From the NCBI GenBank assembly GCA_008973525.1, contig WACJ01000521.1, positions 1,674,001 through 1,738,000 on the forward strand: a stretch of DNA of 64,000 nt, read 5' to 3'. A program made the position numbers and the translations under genes. Origin of the DNA: Stenopsyche tienmushanensis. Lineage: Eukaryota > Arthropoda > Insecta > Trichoptera > Stenopsychidae. Of this stretch, positions 1-9,679 are shown piece by piece (within the stretch, counting starts at the first letter, position 1; the number at the start of each line of letters is the position of its first letter). The notes under the pieces were generated by a model. It had not been told where the DNA came from and did not search any database. It worked only from the letters and a program-made list of their open reading frames with translations.

Positions 1-395
1 AATGTAATACTTCCTCGTTGCAGCATTTGCAATCATCTTCCAATTAATTTATTGCTTACGAAGGCATCGTATCGATTCCATTCAATTGCTTGGCATAGTT
101 GACCTATTTGAGAAACAACGTTTTAATTAAAATACACAATTTTGATTCGAAATCAAGATTGCTCAGTGGATAGTCCAATGATTTTTTATTAAAACATTTA
201 CATCTTTGACTTGAATCTATAATGGTTAGAATGGCATGAAGCAGAATCGTAATAATTTGCAATCAGCTTCGCCAATTTACGTTACGAGATTTCATAAAAG
301 ATTTTTCATTGAAAGTCAAATAAATATTTTTTCCAACGACTACAAAAAGGCGCTACAAATACAGGATATTTCTATAGGAATCATCTGAAATATCT
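1..395. other. No feature seen
   Basis: AT-rich unique-looking DNA. A short stretch near 160 resembles a tRNA A box (GCTCAGTGGATAG) but no matching B box or cloverleaf follows. Confidence 0.5.
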
Positions 396-905
396 GGGAC
401 AACAAGGAAGACTACACCGGCATGTCTGATGAACGATTCCAATTAATTAATACTGAAATTAATGTCCCACTACAGAAGTGTCGGGATCAACACAAACAAG
501 TATTTGCATAATTTATAGACTATAAAAAAGCATTTGATAGGGCAAGGCTAACGAAATTAATGGAAATGTTCAGAGAATGTAATATTGATTACTGATATCA
601 AACGATAGAAATCAGATATGAGTGGATGTCGAAGTGGTTGACCAGTTTAAATACCTTGGAAGCATCCTAACAAAGACGTTCGATCCAGATATAGAAGTAA
701 GGTGCCGAATAGGGGTTGTAAGATGACAATTTGAACCTCAATCTTCAACGAAGACAAGGAGTTGTCAAGAAGCAGGTGACTTGGCTGCGCAACATTAGAG
801 AGCGAACCAAAATAGGAAGAGTGGACGAATTGTTACGCCAATGCAAGGTCTGCTTAAAACATCACTGCTGTGCATGAGTGTTCACGGGAAAACACGAGGC
901 AGTCA
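396..905 (+). mobile_element. RTE-type non-LTR retrotransposon remnant (reverse transcriptase)
   Basis: Broken reverse transcriptase. Reading the plus strand, the palm motif A block is visible as FIDYKKAFDRARLTKLME, preceded by an in-frame stop. It is followed after a large deletion by a later RT/thumb block, DQFKYLGSILT, and then by a C-terminal block KKQVTWLRNIRERTKIGRV, which resembles the WLRN tail typical of RTE-like endonuclease-reverse transcriptases. The catalytic YxDD motif and the whole endonuclease are missing, and the three blocks are in different frames. Known for the family: these proteins copy their RNA at a nicked target. This copy cannot. The assignment to RTE rather than another FIDYxKAFD clade is inference. 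Confidence 0.75.
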
Positions 906-1173
906 ATTTTTTGTCGTTCATAAGAACTTTGCTTCAACTTGTCGAATTTTATATCAAGTCCGTATAAAATCAAACTAATCCTAGAACTTAAGATAAACGA
1001 CCATAAACAATGCCGTGTGTTTACTTATTGGGCTCTTAAGAATTTGGATATTTAGCGACAATTTTTGGATGAATATGCGAATAGGCAAAAATCTTAAAAT
1101 GGGAAAAAACTAATCCACATGAGTTACACTGGCATTAAAAGCATTCCGATTATGCTACTATAACGTTACAACC
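906..1173. other. No feature seen
   Basis: AT-rich intergenic or intronic DNA between two transposon remnants; no coding signal or repeat recognised. Confidence 0.4.
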
Positions 1174-1471
1174 GAGAGAAAAAGAGAGATCTGGCTGCAG
1201 GAGGGACGACTTCCCGCAACCAAGGCTAACCGATAACTTTCCCGACTCCCACCTTCTGCGCGTTACTCTCCAACCGGCAACGGTGAACGCGCAAGAAGCG
1301 ATCGGTCTATATGCAGGTGCAATGTCTCCGCAGGACCACAAGAGATGGCGTTGTTAAAATAACACAAACGCACCTGAAGAGAGACGGAAGATGTCACTGT
1401 TAATCTGGCGAATTCGATCTGCTCAGATCAACAGCGCTACTACGTGGGGATCTTAAATCGCCCACGCTACA
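1174..1471 (-). mobile_element. LTR fragment, family A (truncated)
   Basis: Matches the full-length family A LTR at 19651-20081, including the CTGGCTGCAGGAGGGACGAC block, the region around AGAGATGGCG, and the terminal CCCACGCTACA. The inner end, with TGTAAC, is missing. By comparison with copies that carry a primer site, the element read toward lower coordinates, so this is the LTR 5' side on the minus strand. The terminal hairpin arms are present with substitutions. Confidence 0.8.
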
Positions 1472-1572
1472 CTACAAAGTTATCGAAAGTTGGACCTCCC
1501 CAATACGTATCAACTAGCAAAGTTACGGCAAATATTTGAATACAAATGTTTTAACTTTTTTAATGAAATTAT

Positions 1573-1997
1573 TTAGTGGCTAGCACGCTCTCCAGACCTG
1601 ACACCATTGGATTTATCTGCCTGGGGACGTCCCATATTCCGTGGCTTGCACCGTCTCCACACCTGACACCACTGGATTTTTTTGCTTATTTGCCCACAAA
1701 CGAAAAGGTATAATCTAGAAAACTTTTTGTGATAGGTTTTTTGTGAAAAGAATTCAGTAAGTTGACATTTGTCATTCGTTTGCACATTTATTGCAAATTT
1801 GGAAGCTCAGAACTAATTTTCTTTAAAGAAATTTCATAAAATAATTATTTATTTAGATCAAATTTTTTTGGGGTATTTTATCAAAGTAATAGAAAAAATC
1901 TATTTCGACAACTCTAGTACTTAGGACATAGAGCCTATATGTGTGTGCCTTAACCCCCAAAAAATTTTGTCGGTCTATGTGCAAAACACCCTATATA
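1573..1997 (+). mobile_element. Mariner/Tc1-derived repeat with 65-bp tandem unit (copy 1)
   Basis: The plus strand encodes SPDLTPLDLSAWG, the block around the last catalytic acidic residue region of mariner/Tc1 transposases. The DNA coding for it is duplicated in tandem at a 65-bp period (CTGACACC at 1598 and 1663). The element continues through an AT-rich arm to a shared terminus containing GGACATAG and ending GCAAAACACCCTATAT, which is a typical mariner-like tip. Sister copies lie near 7.6, 32.5, 42.6, 43.4 and 57.2 kb. The coding frame is broken and most of the transposase is absent, so this is a non-autonomous derivative. Confidence 0.7.
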
Positions 1998-3540
1998 TAT
2001 ATATATGTGTATACCCTATAAACATGTTTTTTGTTGGCAACTTTTTCGCCATAATATTCATTTTAATATAATTTAATAACTAGATGAATCCAAATTCTCA
2101 CAAGTCACCAGATTTAAAATTTACACGGAACAAAGGCGAATTTCCAGGATGCGTGATAATTTGATAGAGGATTATGACAGCTTGCGTAGACTGGCTGCTG
2201 GGACGTAAATTGACATTTGCAGATATGAGGCTTTGTGACGTTATCCTTTGGTAGGCATTCATGGTTAATTTGAAAATTCTAATACGACACAAGTGCACGT
2301 TGGTCTTTGGCGAGCCATATCTGTAATACATATATGGTGATTTTAAATGTTCGGACATTTAGATTGACGCTGGCGCAATGCACCAAGTTATAATTATGTC
2401 CATGGAAGCATGCAAAGTGGTGCATTTATTTTCTTGCAGATTGATGTCGGTAATTGATTTTGCCTTCACACAAAAGCCGATGGAGATGCAAAAAAGCCAC
2501 GGTTAGCCCCATTATGAGTTTGAGGGTTGCCCGAGTATAAATTTCATATAATGAAGCGACTGCGTGTCTTCAGTTTCAAGTTTGGGGATGTTCAAAGTTA
2601 TACGAGGGCGGTATAATAGGGAACATTTTATAATATTCAAGGTCAAAATTATAATCCAGATTCAGCATATGGAGGATCTATTAACGCGTTTTAATAAAAG
2701 TTGAAGACTATTTTAGCCACAAGTAGGTACAGTGGGACTATTGGCTGGAAGACGCAAAATAAGCTCCTCTGCTAACCGTTATTATAGGTCATCAAATTTA
2801 ATTTTCTACTGCCTTAAGCCGCCAAGGAAGATGTCTTTCGGTGTATTTCGCAGAAAGGCTTTTTGAAATCGTTCCGCGCTATCCTAATACTCGAATGGTC
2901 TTTGTCTGCTTCGGTCTTCTTTTTTGTTAAGCCCGAAAATAAATAATAATGTGATTGCAAGACTCGTGCTCCGAGGGATCTTCGCTACTAATTCTCTTAT
3001 CAAAGTACAAAATTATTGCCTCGAAGGCCTCATTGTTCGACCAGGGATTGATCGGCGTATTTTCTTCGGGGGGCCTCCGTCGTTCTATTATCGTTTGTTT
3101 CAAATTCAATTTTTGTAAAACCAATTACCGAAATGGAGATAACACAAAAGATGGATGGAAGAAGACTTTAATGTCTTTGGAGAAAAATACGTTTCCCTAT
3201 GCGAGGCAGGCGTATTAATTTCGGCAGTAATAAAGCATCGGCGCCGAAAACAATGTTGAAGTAATCGATTTTTATGCTTGTTTTGTCTTCCAAAAAGCGC
3301 ACATAACTTCATATCGAAGGACGTGTGAACAACGACGCAAATCTTTGACGTATTTTTAGGCTCACGAAAAATCAAGAAACGTCTGTTTACAGTTGGTTCA
3401 TGCAATGCAATGGATTTTGAAGATTGACGATCAATCTATGATAAAAATACAAAAAGACTTAAATTTTACCATACAATTGGCATTATAGGATCTAAAATAA
3501 GCATCATTACAATAGACAAAGCATAAAATGTGAGAGAAGA
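1998..3540. other. Unique-looking stretch, no gene
   Basis: A short TA microsatellite opens the stretch. Around 2940-3125 base composition rises and both strands stay open for about 60 codons, with a C-rich/G-rich patch (TTCGGGGGGCCTCC), but codons and motifs suggest nothing. No repeat seen elsewhere in the window was recognised here. Confidence 0.35.
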
Positions 3541-3546
3541 ACTTCA

Positions 3547-3620
3547 TTAATCCTTTGCACTTGAGTGGTGACTCTCACTCACTGCTCGTTTTAATGAAGA
3601 GACTCGATGCATTGCAATAA
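3547..3620. mobile_element. piggyBac-like terminal sequence
   Basis: TTAA is followed by TCCTTTGCACTTGAGTGG, then a direct/inverted GTGACTC block. This is the CCTTTGC-type tip seen in piggyBac-like elements, which integrate at TTAA. No matching second end was found nearby, so it is a lone end or a very small deletion derivative. Confidence 0.35.
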
Positions 3621-4040
3621 CTGTTTACGTTTACTCTCTTTGAAGCGGGTCCCTATGCTCTTCTGTATAATCTTAAGAAGTACAACATGACACGCCTTCG
3701 AATAGCTATAAGATTTTGTTATCTGAAATTAGTCCGCAATCACGACCTGCACTCCATGTTTGGTACTAATTTGAACTTTATAGTCGTGGCATAAAGACTA
3801 ATAAGTTTTTGATCCCTGTAAGCATTGAACGGGAAGTTAGGAAGGATTGCAAAGTCTGTTTTCAAAGAAACAAAGCCGGTAAAAATAATCAAACTACATA
3901 TTAATGTAATACTTGCTCCGAAAAGCCGGGCAGTAAATAAAAAAAAATATATAAAGATATCTTAAGCAAAAAAAAAATCGATCGGAATTACAAGATACTA
4001 GCATTGAAGTCAGACTGCTGCTGAAGAAAGTTTCGAAAAT
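3621..4040. other. No feature seen
   Basis: AT-rich DNA with no repeat or coding signal recognised. Confidence 0.35.
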
Positions 4041-4044
4041 GAGG

Positions 4045-4400
4045 ATATTTGGTTAGTGAGTTATTTTAAATTGAGGTAAACATAGATTTATATGTTCACC
4101 ATCCCAAACACATATCCACTTATCTCTTAGGATCGCGCAACGTGAGCTGAAGCTTGTAAATGTATAGCGTATTGCGCGCGCATCCTTTCTCTCCCCGTCC
4201 TCGCAGCCCAAACTTCATTTCACCGGACCAATATGCGCCAACTTGGTGCCTATATACAATATTTTTAATATGTCTCTACTATTTTCCGCAAGTGTAAATA
4301 GTAAGTTGACAAAGTTTTATCGCAATCGGATGAACTGTATGGAAGCGCAGTTAAATACGAACAAACAAAAATTGATATGTATTCGACGGAGATACTACAA
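4045..4400 (+). repeat. Modular interspersed repeat, copy with all three modules
   Basis: Three blocks seen elsewhere in different combinations are joined here. Module 1 contains GGATCGCGCAACGTGAG (shared with 8.3, 16.9 and 49.7 kb). Module 2 runs from GCGCGCGCATCC to GGTGCC (shared with 62.7 kb, opposite strand). Module 3 contains CGCAATCGGATGAAC (shared with 24.3, 41.9 and 62.7 kb). The family is not identified; the shared end blocks and variable middles suggest a non-autonomous DNA element, possibly rolling-circle type, but this is inference. Confidence 0.55.
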
Positions 4401-5560
4401 GCGATTCGCACTTTTTTTTCGACCAACTGCCGTTTGCAGTTTCATTTTTCGTGACGTTTTATCTACTTATGCAATGTTTCATATATCAAGATACTATTTG
4501 GAACTCAATGTAGTTTTAACTAATGGTACTTTTTAACAGTTCAATTTTAATCATCTCTCTGGCCTAAAATTTTTTGAACTTTTACCAAGTATTAATTTTG
4601 AAAATGTAATTTGAACATTGAATGAAGCAACATAAGGACGATATTTCATAGCAAAAGTATCAAATTGAGCTATCAGGCAATTTACATAAAAGCAAAGAGA
4701 ATAATGTGACTACGTTGGAATAGCTCACTGTCTGGAACACATTAAATATGAGAGAACTTAGCTAGCATACATTTATTGAAGATGTTTTGAACTATATAAT
4801 TGGACATTCCGTTGTGCAATAATTGGAATACTAATACTGAAATAAATTAGGAGATTAATTCTTCGATAATTTTGAATTTCATCATTATTTGTAGTGAAAA
4901 TGGATTTTTTAGACAAATACACTATTCCTTCTCAAAACCATGTTCCAATTCAAAATCGAATATATATGTCAGAAATTAAAAATTGTACAAAGCTTGGAGC
5001 ATAGAATCGTAAATAACTATTATATTAGGGATACCGGATGAAAATTTCGTTTTTTAACATTGTCCTTTTTAATGATGAATTGAATTTCGGTTTTCGATCT
5101 GTCAACACGTATTCCTTGTGATAATGATTGGTGAGCATCTACCAGAATGTAAGGTTACAATAATGATGTACGATTGAATTTTTTTTTAAAAAACCGCATA
5201 ACTTCAAATCAATGCAATAGAATGTATCAAAAATCGCATAAATAAAGTTAATAAAAAAATCATAAAAATAGAAACACAATACAAATTTATCTTAACATTG
5301 CTTTATATATATCTATTTAACCGATAAACATAAAATTTTGTAACTTTAATTTCTAGAGAACCCTCATACAATAGAGGAAATATTTTTTATAAAAGAAGAT
5401 TTTATCCGATTTTTCATTTAAAACTAAATTTCTAAGATAGACGATGTAAGAAATTTGTAGCTATCGAGAGAGAAAATATATATTATAATTGAAATGGTAA
5501 TATATATTTATATTTAAAGTTGGCTTGTTATTAAAAAAAAAATTTTTTTCGCCCGGTATC
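4401..5560. other. AT-rich stretch, no gene
   Basis: Very AT-rich. GGATACCGG near 5031 and CCGGTATCC near 5554 form a short inverted pair about 520 bp apart, which may be the tips of a small DNA element; the match is too short to call. Confidence 0.3.
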
Positions 5561-5570
5561 CATTTGATCA

Positions 5571-5597
5571 GTATGCACGCATATGTTGCGTGCGTAT
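5571..5597. repeat. Hairpin repeat (single hairpin copy)
   Basis: TATGCACGCA and TGCGTGCGTA flank a five-base loop ATATG-type spacer, one mismatch. It matches the hairpin unit of the double-hairpin family found at 13.1, 14.5, 35.1, 49.2 and 52.5 kb. Confidence 0.45.
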
Positions 5598-5784
5598 TTT
5601 TATTACTATAAAGGAATATAGTATTTGGGCGATTTTTTTCTTCACAAAATACAAAATAGAATTAAAAACGACTTATTTTTATTACAATTTATTCATTAAT
5701 GATTGGTTCCAAAAGTACGGACTTTTATAAAAGTTGAATACATAATTTTGCATCTCATTGGCGAAAGACGACGATTGAAGTTAA

Positions 5785-5890
5785 TACAGATTATTTTGAT
5801 TGAATTTATTATATTTTGTAAAAGTTATGGCGTATTAATTCCCGCTTAAGAATTCCGAACGTTCATGTGGCATGCCCTATAATTTATGGT
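5785..5890. repeat. Interspersed repeat terminus shared with 28.5 kb
   Basis: The block TTTTGTAAAAGTTATGGCG followed by CCGAACGTTCATGTGGCATG matches the block near 28500-28590. It resembles the end of a small DNA transposon; no transposase seen. Confidence 0.45.
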
Positions 5891-6660
5891 TCCATAAGAG
5901 GAAGGCGGGAAATATATTAAGCGCGTAAGCGGATTCCGAACGTAATTTAATAAAAATGAAAACAGCCGAAAGAAATCTTTCTAAAGCAATCGTGACATGT
6001 TCAAGAGGCCGAAAATCGTAAATTTGTATGAACGTCACATTTATCAGGATGAATATTCTTTCTTGTGTATTGAAAATGTGGCTTAATCTGTGTATTTTAT
6101 CCTTGAATATAAAAAAGGAGCGAAGAATGTCCGACGCACACGGACAATAGTAAATAAATAGTGTTTTAAAGATTGGGGTCGCTCAGTTGATAAGGGTGGG
6201 CGGTTTTAACGACGCGCGCGCCATCTAGCCAGGGCCCGAGAAGTTTTTCGCGGTGGAAGCTGAGTTATTAGACGCTAAACGGGAAAATTTATTTTATGGG
6301 CGCGTAATTTTAATATACGTAAACAAATTAAGCCGCATGTGTTGACATTAATAGCATTAGGCCGGGTCGTAATTAACATTTACGGTTAATGAACCAGTGT
6401 GTTATCGTCCCCCGTTTACATTTAATTACGGCCGCACAAAACGATACCTTCGAAACGGTGACTAATGACGATGGATCACTCGACCGCGACATCAAAGAAT
6501 TTTTGCAATGTCTTTGGTCAGGGGTCGCCAAATGACGGACGTTCATAAAGCGGGAGCGACCGGGTTAAGCTGCGCATGACGGGGTTAAATATCACCCTGC
6601 TTCCTTTATTGACTTTTGTGTCAACATTTTAACTTCAAAATTTAAATATTCAAAGCATAT
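5891..6660. promoter_or_regulatory. Unique TAAT-rich island, possible cis-regulatory DNA
   Basis: Compositionally distinct, non-repetitive DNA with many TAAT/ATTA cores, GC-rich words and a CTCF-like core near 6215-6240 (GCGCGCGCCATCTAG, reverse CTAGATGGCGC). No open frame and no similarity to the transposon families in the window. Insect enhancers and insulators can look like this, but function is only inferred. Confidence 0.25.
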
Positions 6661-6789
6661 TTATTAAGAATTTTACCAACCGACTTCAAGGTTGCCCGCA
6701 TCAACTGAATGTTACACGCACACAATAAGTTCTTAGGATGACTAATAAACAACATTTTTTTTTAATCAGTTGACTTGGACAGCTTTTGC

Positions 6790-7030
6790 CAGTTGCTATC
6801 CACTCAATTGACAGCCACTCAATTGATGGATCCATATTTCATCCATTGTCACATACCGTATGAAAAAAACATTTTTATTGCGCTGAAACATCTCTAAACA
6901 GCGGTCTGAATTGTGGACGCATTGTATTTTATGAACGATTTGTTTCGGATAGAGCTTTTTCATGAATAAATATTGATACAATGTAATGACTACACTGCCT
7001 TTTGATACCTTTGCATTGACCATGCGTATT
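6790..7030 (-). mobile_element. Mariner transposase fragment
   Basis: Minus-strand reading gives CVHNSDRCLEMFQRNKN and then RYVTMDEIWIHQ. In mariner-family transposases this is the segment leading to the first catalytic aspartate, with TMDE(T)WIHH as the diagnostic block, so the first Asp is preserved here. The N-terminal DNA-binding part and the rest of the catalytic core are missing and the flanks do not continue the match. A relic of about 70 codons. Confidence 0.8.
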
Positions 7031-7304
7031 TTACGGATTGATTACGTAAAAGACTCTGTAAACGAAATGGATGCTCTGGGAGGGTTGACTATATTTTGTG
7101 GACTTTGTCAATAGTGGGGTCAAATATATATGTCATCTTACGAATTTATTGAATGATGTGTTATGTATAATTATACATTTGATTGTTATTTGAAGACAAA
7201 CGAGTATCCAAACACATTCGTTATTTTTTCAAAGATAAATTAAAACTGTATTTTAATTCAGACTCAAACTCTATACTCTAATGACACAGAAAGAGTATTC
7301 TCGC

Positions 7305-7440
7305 ACAGAATCGACAGAGACAGAGACGGATGTCTTGCGTCTTATTATACACTCGTACGCCGATGATAAAGTTATGCTGTAAAGACACCCCTACACGTCA
7401 AATATTGCAAAAAGCGATCCATAGCGTTTCATTTTCAATG
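7305..7440 (+). repeat. Interspersed repeat family Q, copy 1
   Basis: The block from AGAGACGGATGTCTTGCGTC through ACCCCTACACGT to AAAAAGCGATCCATAGCG recurs at 49345-49500 (same strand) and 50140-50290 (opposite strand). No coding content. Confidence 0.6.
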
Positions 7441-7559
7441 CCATACTTGTATTTCTAATACTGAATCGTAATGGAATTTGTCCGTATCCGGACATGAAAA
7501 CCATCTGACACGTGATCTTCTTAGATCGTTGGTGATATCAAATATACAGGTGTTGGCAC

Positions 7560-8125
7560 ATTGGCAAATTTTTAAACTTGATTTCTTTGCCTGTGGAAGT
7601 CTCCTATTCCGTGACTCACACGGTCTCCAGATCTGACACCACTGGATTTCTTTGTCTAGGGGCATGTCTGTATTCCATGGCTCACACGGTCTACAGACCT
7701 GACACCACTGGATTTTTTTGTCTAGGAACGTGCAAAAGAATTAATTTACACGACAGAGGCGCCCATGAAAGTAATCTTAATTTAAAGAATAATCTTCGCC
7801 TTTGTAAAAATGAAAAAAAAAGAAATACTACTTCAGACAACTACAGTTTTTTAAACTAATTGCATACAATAATACTTTATTTTGATCAAAAATATATTGT
7901 AAAATACAAAAATAGTTGTTTCGTACTATTACGAACACAGATCAAAAAGTTATGATATTTTAAAGGTGAATTTTTGGACGTTTTTTAAATATGTTGAAAA
8001 GAAATTCTATTTCGACAACCCTAACACTTAGGACATAGACCTTATACATGAAACATAGCAAAAGACCCTCCTAATACAAAAAAAAAAAAAATTGTCGATC
8101 CATGTGCAAAGCACACTGTATATTC
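7560..8125 (+). mobile_element. Mariner/Tc1-derived repeat with 66-bp tandem unit (copy 2)
   Basis: The frame after the tandem units reads WLTRSTDLTPLDFFV-stop-ERAKELIYTTEAP, a mariner/Tc1 catalytic-core block. The coding DNA for the DLTPLDFF block is tandemly repeated (CTGACACC at 7633 and 7699, with a partial third unit upstream). The remainder is an AT-rich arm ending in GCAAAGCACACTGTAT, the same terminus as the copies at 1.9 and 32.7 kb. Non-autonomous and degraded. Confidence 0.7.
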
Positions 8126-8304
8126 ATAACTGCTTATTTTGTTTTAGTAACAATAATTATTTTGTTACTAAAAATGAAGACACACATTTGTATTGTTTAT
8201 GTCTATGCGAAGAAATTAATGAATACTGTGTGCTATCAACAGGATTAAAGTAATTCTATTTGAAACGCTATAATGGGACTTAAAAATATCAACGGTGTTA
8301 AGGT

Positions 8305-8410
8305 TCATTTATTGATATACAAGCTTGACTCATGCTGCGCGTTTCTGAAAGAAAAGTGGATTTGTGTAGAAGATAAGTGATAGACATTTGAATATTATTA
8401 TGTTTAGCAC
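8305..8410 (-). repeat. Modular interspersed repeat, module 1
   Basis: Reverse complement of the module seen at 16.9 and 49.7 kb: TACAAGCTTGACTCATGCTG followed by GCGCGTTTCTGAAAG and AGTGGATTTGTGTAGA. Confidence 0.55.
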
Positions 8411-8443
8411 AATTTAAAATTAGATCACTAATCAAATGATTAG

Positions 8444-8479
8444 TTAATATTGTTGTGCCATTTTGCACAACAATATTAA
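8444..8479. repeat. Perfect inverted repeat
   Basis: TTAATATTGTTGTGC and GCACAACAATATTAA form a perfect 15-bp stem around a six-base loop. It lies just beyond the module 1 repeat and could be a 3'-terminal hairpin of that element or simply a palindrome in AT-rich DNA. Confidence 0.5.
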
Positions 8480-8489
8480 TATTATGAAT

Positions 8490-9340
8490 ATTAAAAAAAA
8501 AAAAATCCCAAAAATTGTCAAATAAACATTACGTTAATCTTTTTTGAGGGGGTGTACAATATCTCACATACTATTGATTTATATGTTGTAAATATATTTA
8601 CAGACCACATCGTTGAAAATAAATGTCTGAAGCTCGCTTAACTTATTTAAAATACCGTCAGCAAAATAAAATTGATTCGAATTTTCATGGAAATGGTCTA
8701 TCAAAATGAAGTTAGAGCTTGGGGTTCTAACCCAAGAGACCGATAGCGGAGTACAAGGAAGAGCATCTATCCAGGGACCATAATTTCAGATAAAGACGTC
8801 GTTTTCATGTTAAACAATGTTCGCCTACAACAAAGGAAACGGCTTTATATGGAGTCTTTTCGGTTTATTTTCGGAAGCATTTTGAATTTGAAACAAATTG
8901 TCGCTGCATTAAGTCACGATTCGAAGCATTCCGACGAGAATGAACGTTTAGACTTTTGTAATACGACGCGAATGAAATTTTATATCATTTCAGGCGCTGA
9001 AGTGCTTGTAAACTTTTTATGATGGAATACCGACGCGCTTTTGATGTTTCTTAATGTCTTATTAAAATGAAAAGGTGCCGTAAATAAGAGCCCTCTGAAG
9101 CGATCAAATTTTTCGGGAGTTATTTCAATTCCGAAAACGAAAAAAAAATGTTTTCAAGACTGAGGATATCTTTAAGACTTACAGTTAATCGTCTGTTAGT
9201 CTATTTATCACGTGACTGATCCTGGCATTTTTTTTGCTCTATAAGATGCTTGATTTTGTAGAAAAGTTTATGACCTTGTCTCTTCTGTTCAGATTAGTTT
9301 TATATCTACGATAGTAATCAGGTTACAAGGGTTTCTGAGG
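8490..9340. other. No gene recognised
   Basis: AT-rich DNA. A short plus-strand frame at 8807-9022 has no recognisable content. No repeat shared with the rest of the window was noticed. Confidence 0.35.
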
Positions 9341-9349
9341 GCGGAAGAA

Positions 9350-9550
9350 TTTTTAGGATCAGTTTGTTTAGTTCCGCGTGTTTGTCGGCCATTTTGTTCA
9401 GTCACAGTAAATTCTTCCGATGGACAGGTCGTCGCGCGCTTCCACTACCTCCGAGCAAAATCAACACAGTTATCCGTTTTTTGACTTTGCAGGACAATAC
9501 CGCCGCGAATATCCATAAGAAAATTGTGGAAGTTTATGGTTGATAGAAGA
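9350..9550 (+). mobile_element. Mariner 5' end with helix-turn-helix
   Basis: A 5' leader containing TCACAGTAAATTCTTCC is shared with 53.4 and 60.8 kb. Downstream the plus strand reads SKINTVIRFLTLQDNTAAN then IHKKIVEVYG before a stop. This matches the N-terminal helix-turn-helix of mariner transposases (pattern IHxxIVxVYG), which binds the terminal inverted repeats. A frame change is needed between the presumed ATG (9419) and this block, and nothing of the catalytic domain follows. Confidence 0.7.
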
Positions 9551-9579
9551 GGTTCACATAGAAGGAAGACATTATTATT

Positions 9580-9665
9580 ATACTAAGATAAAGAGCACGG
9601 AGCCGTAGAAAGACAAGGCCTTCCCGCGGCCAAGACGATCGGTCGGATCTCAAGACTTAACTAGC
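9580..9665 (+). mobile_element. LTR-like fragment, family D
   Basis: CTTCCCGCGGCCAAGAC followed by GGTCGGATCTCAAGA is shared, in reverse, with 30697-30770. The arrangement resembles the CTCCCGCAGCCAAGGC block of the family A LTR, so it is probably a related LTR. Confidence 0.4.
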
Positions 9666-9679
9666 TCCGACTAAATGTG

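Noticed and set aside
150..190. tRNA-like A box (GCTCAGTGGATAG)
   Set aside because: No B box or acceptor pairing at the right distance.
5030..5567. Short inverted GGATACCGG/CCGGTATCC pair as a MITE
   Set aside because: Nine-base ends only and no target duplication seen.
6170..6230. tRNA-like start GGTCGCTCAGTTGATAAG
   Set aside because: No T arm downstream and no cloverleaf.
7560..7740. Tandem 66-bp units as a CRISPR-like array
   Set aside because: Units are contiguous, diverged, coding-derived and in a eukaryotic transposon.
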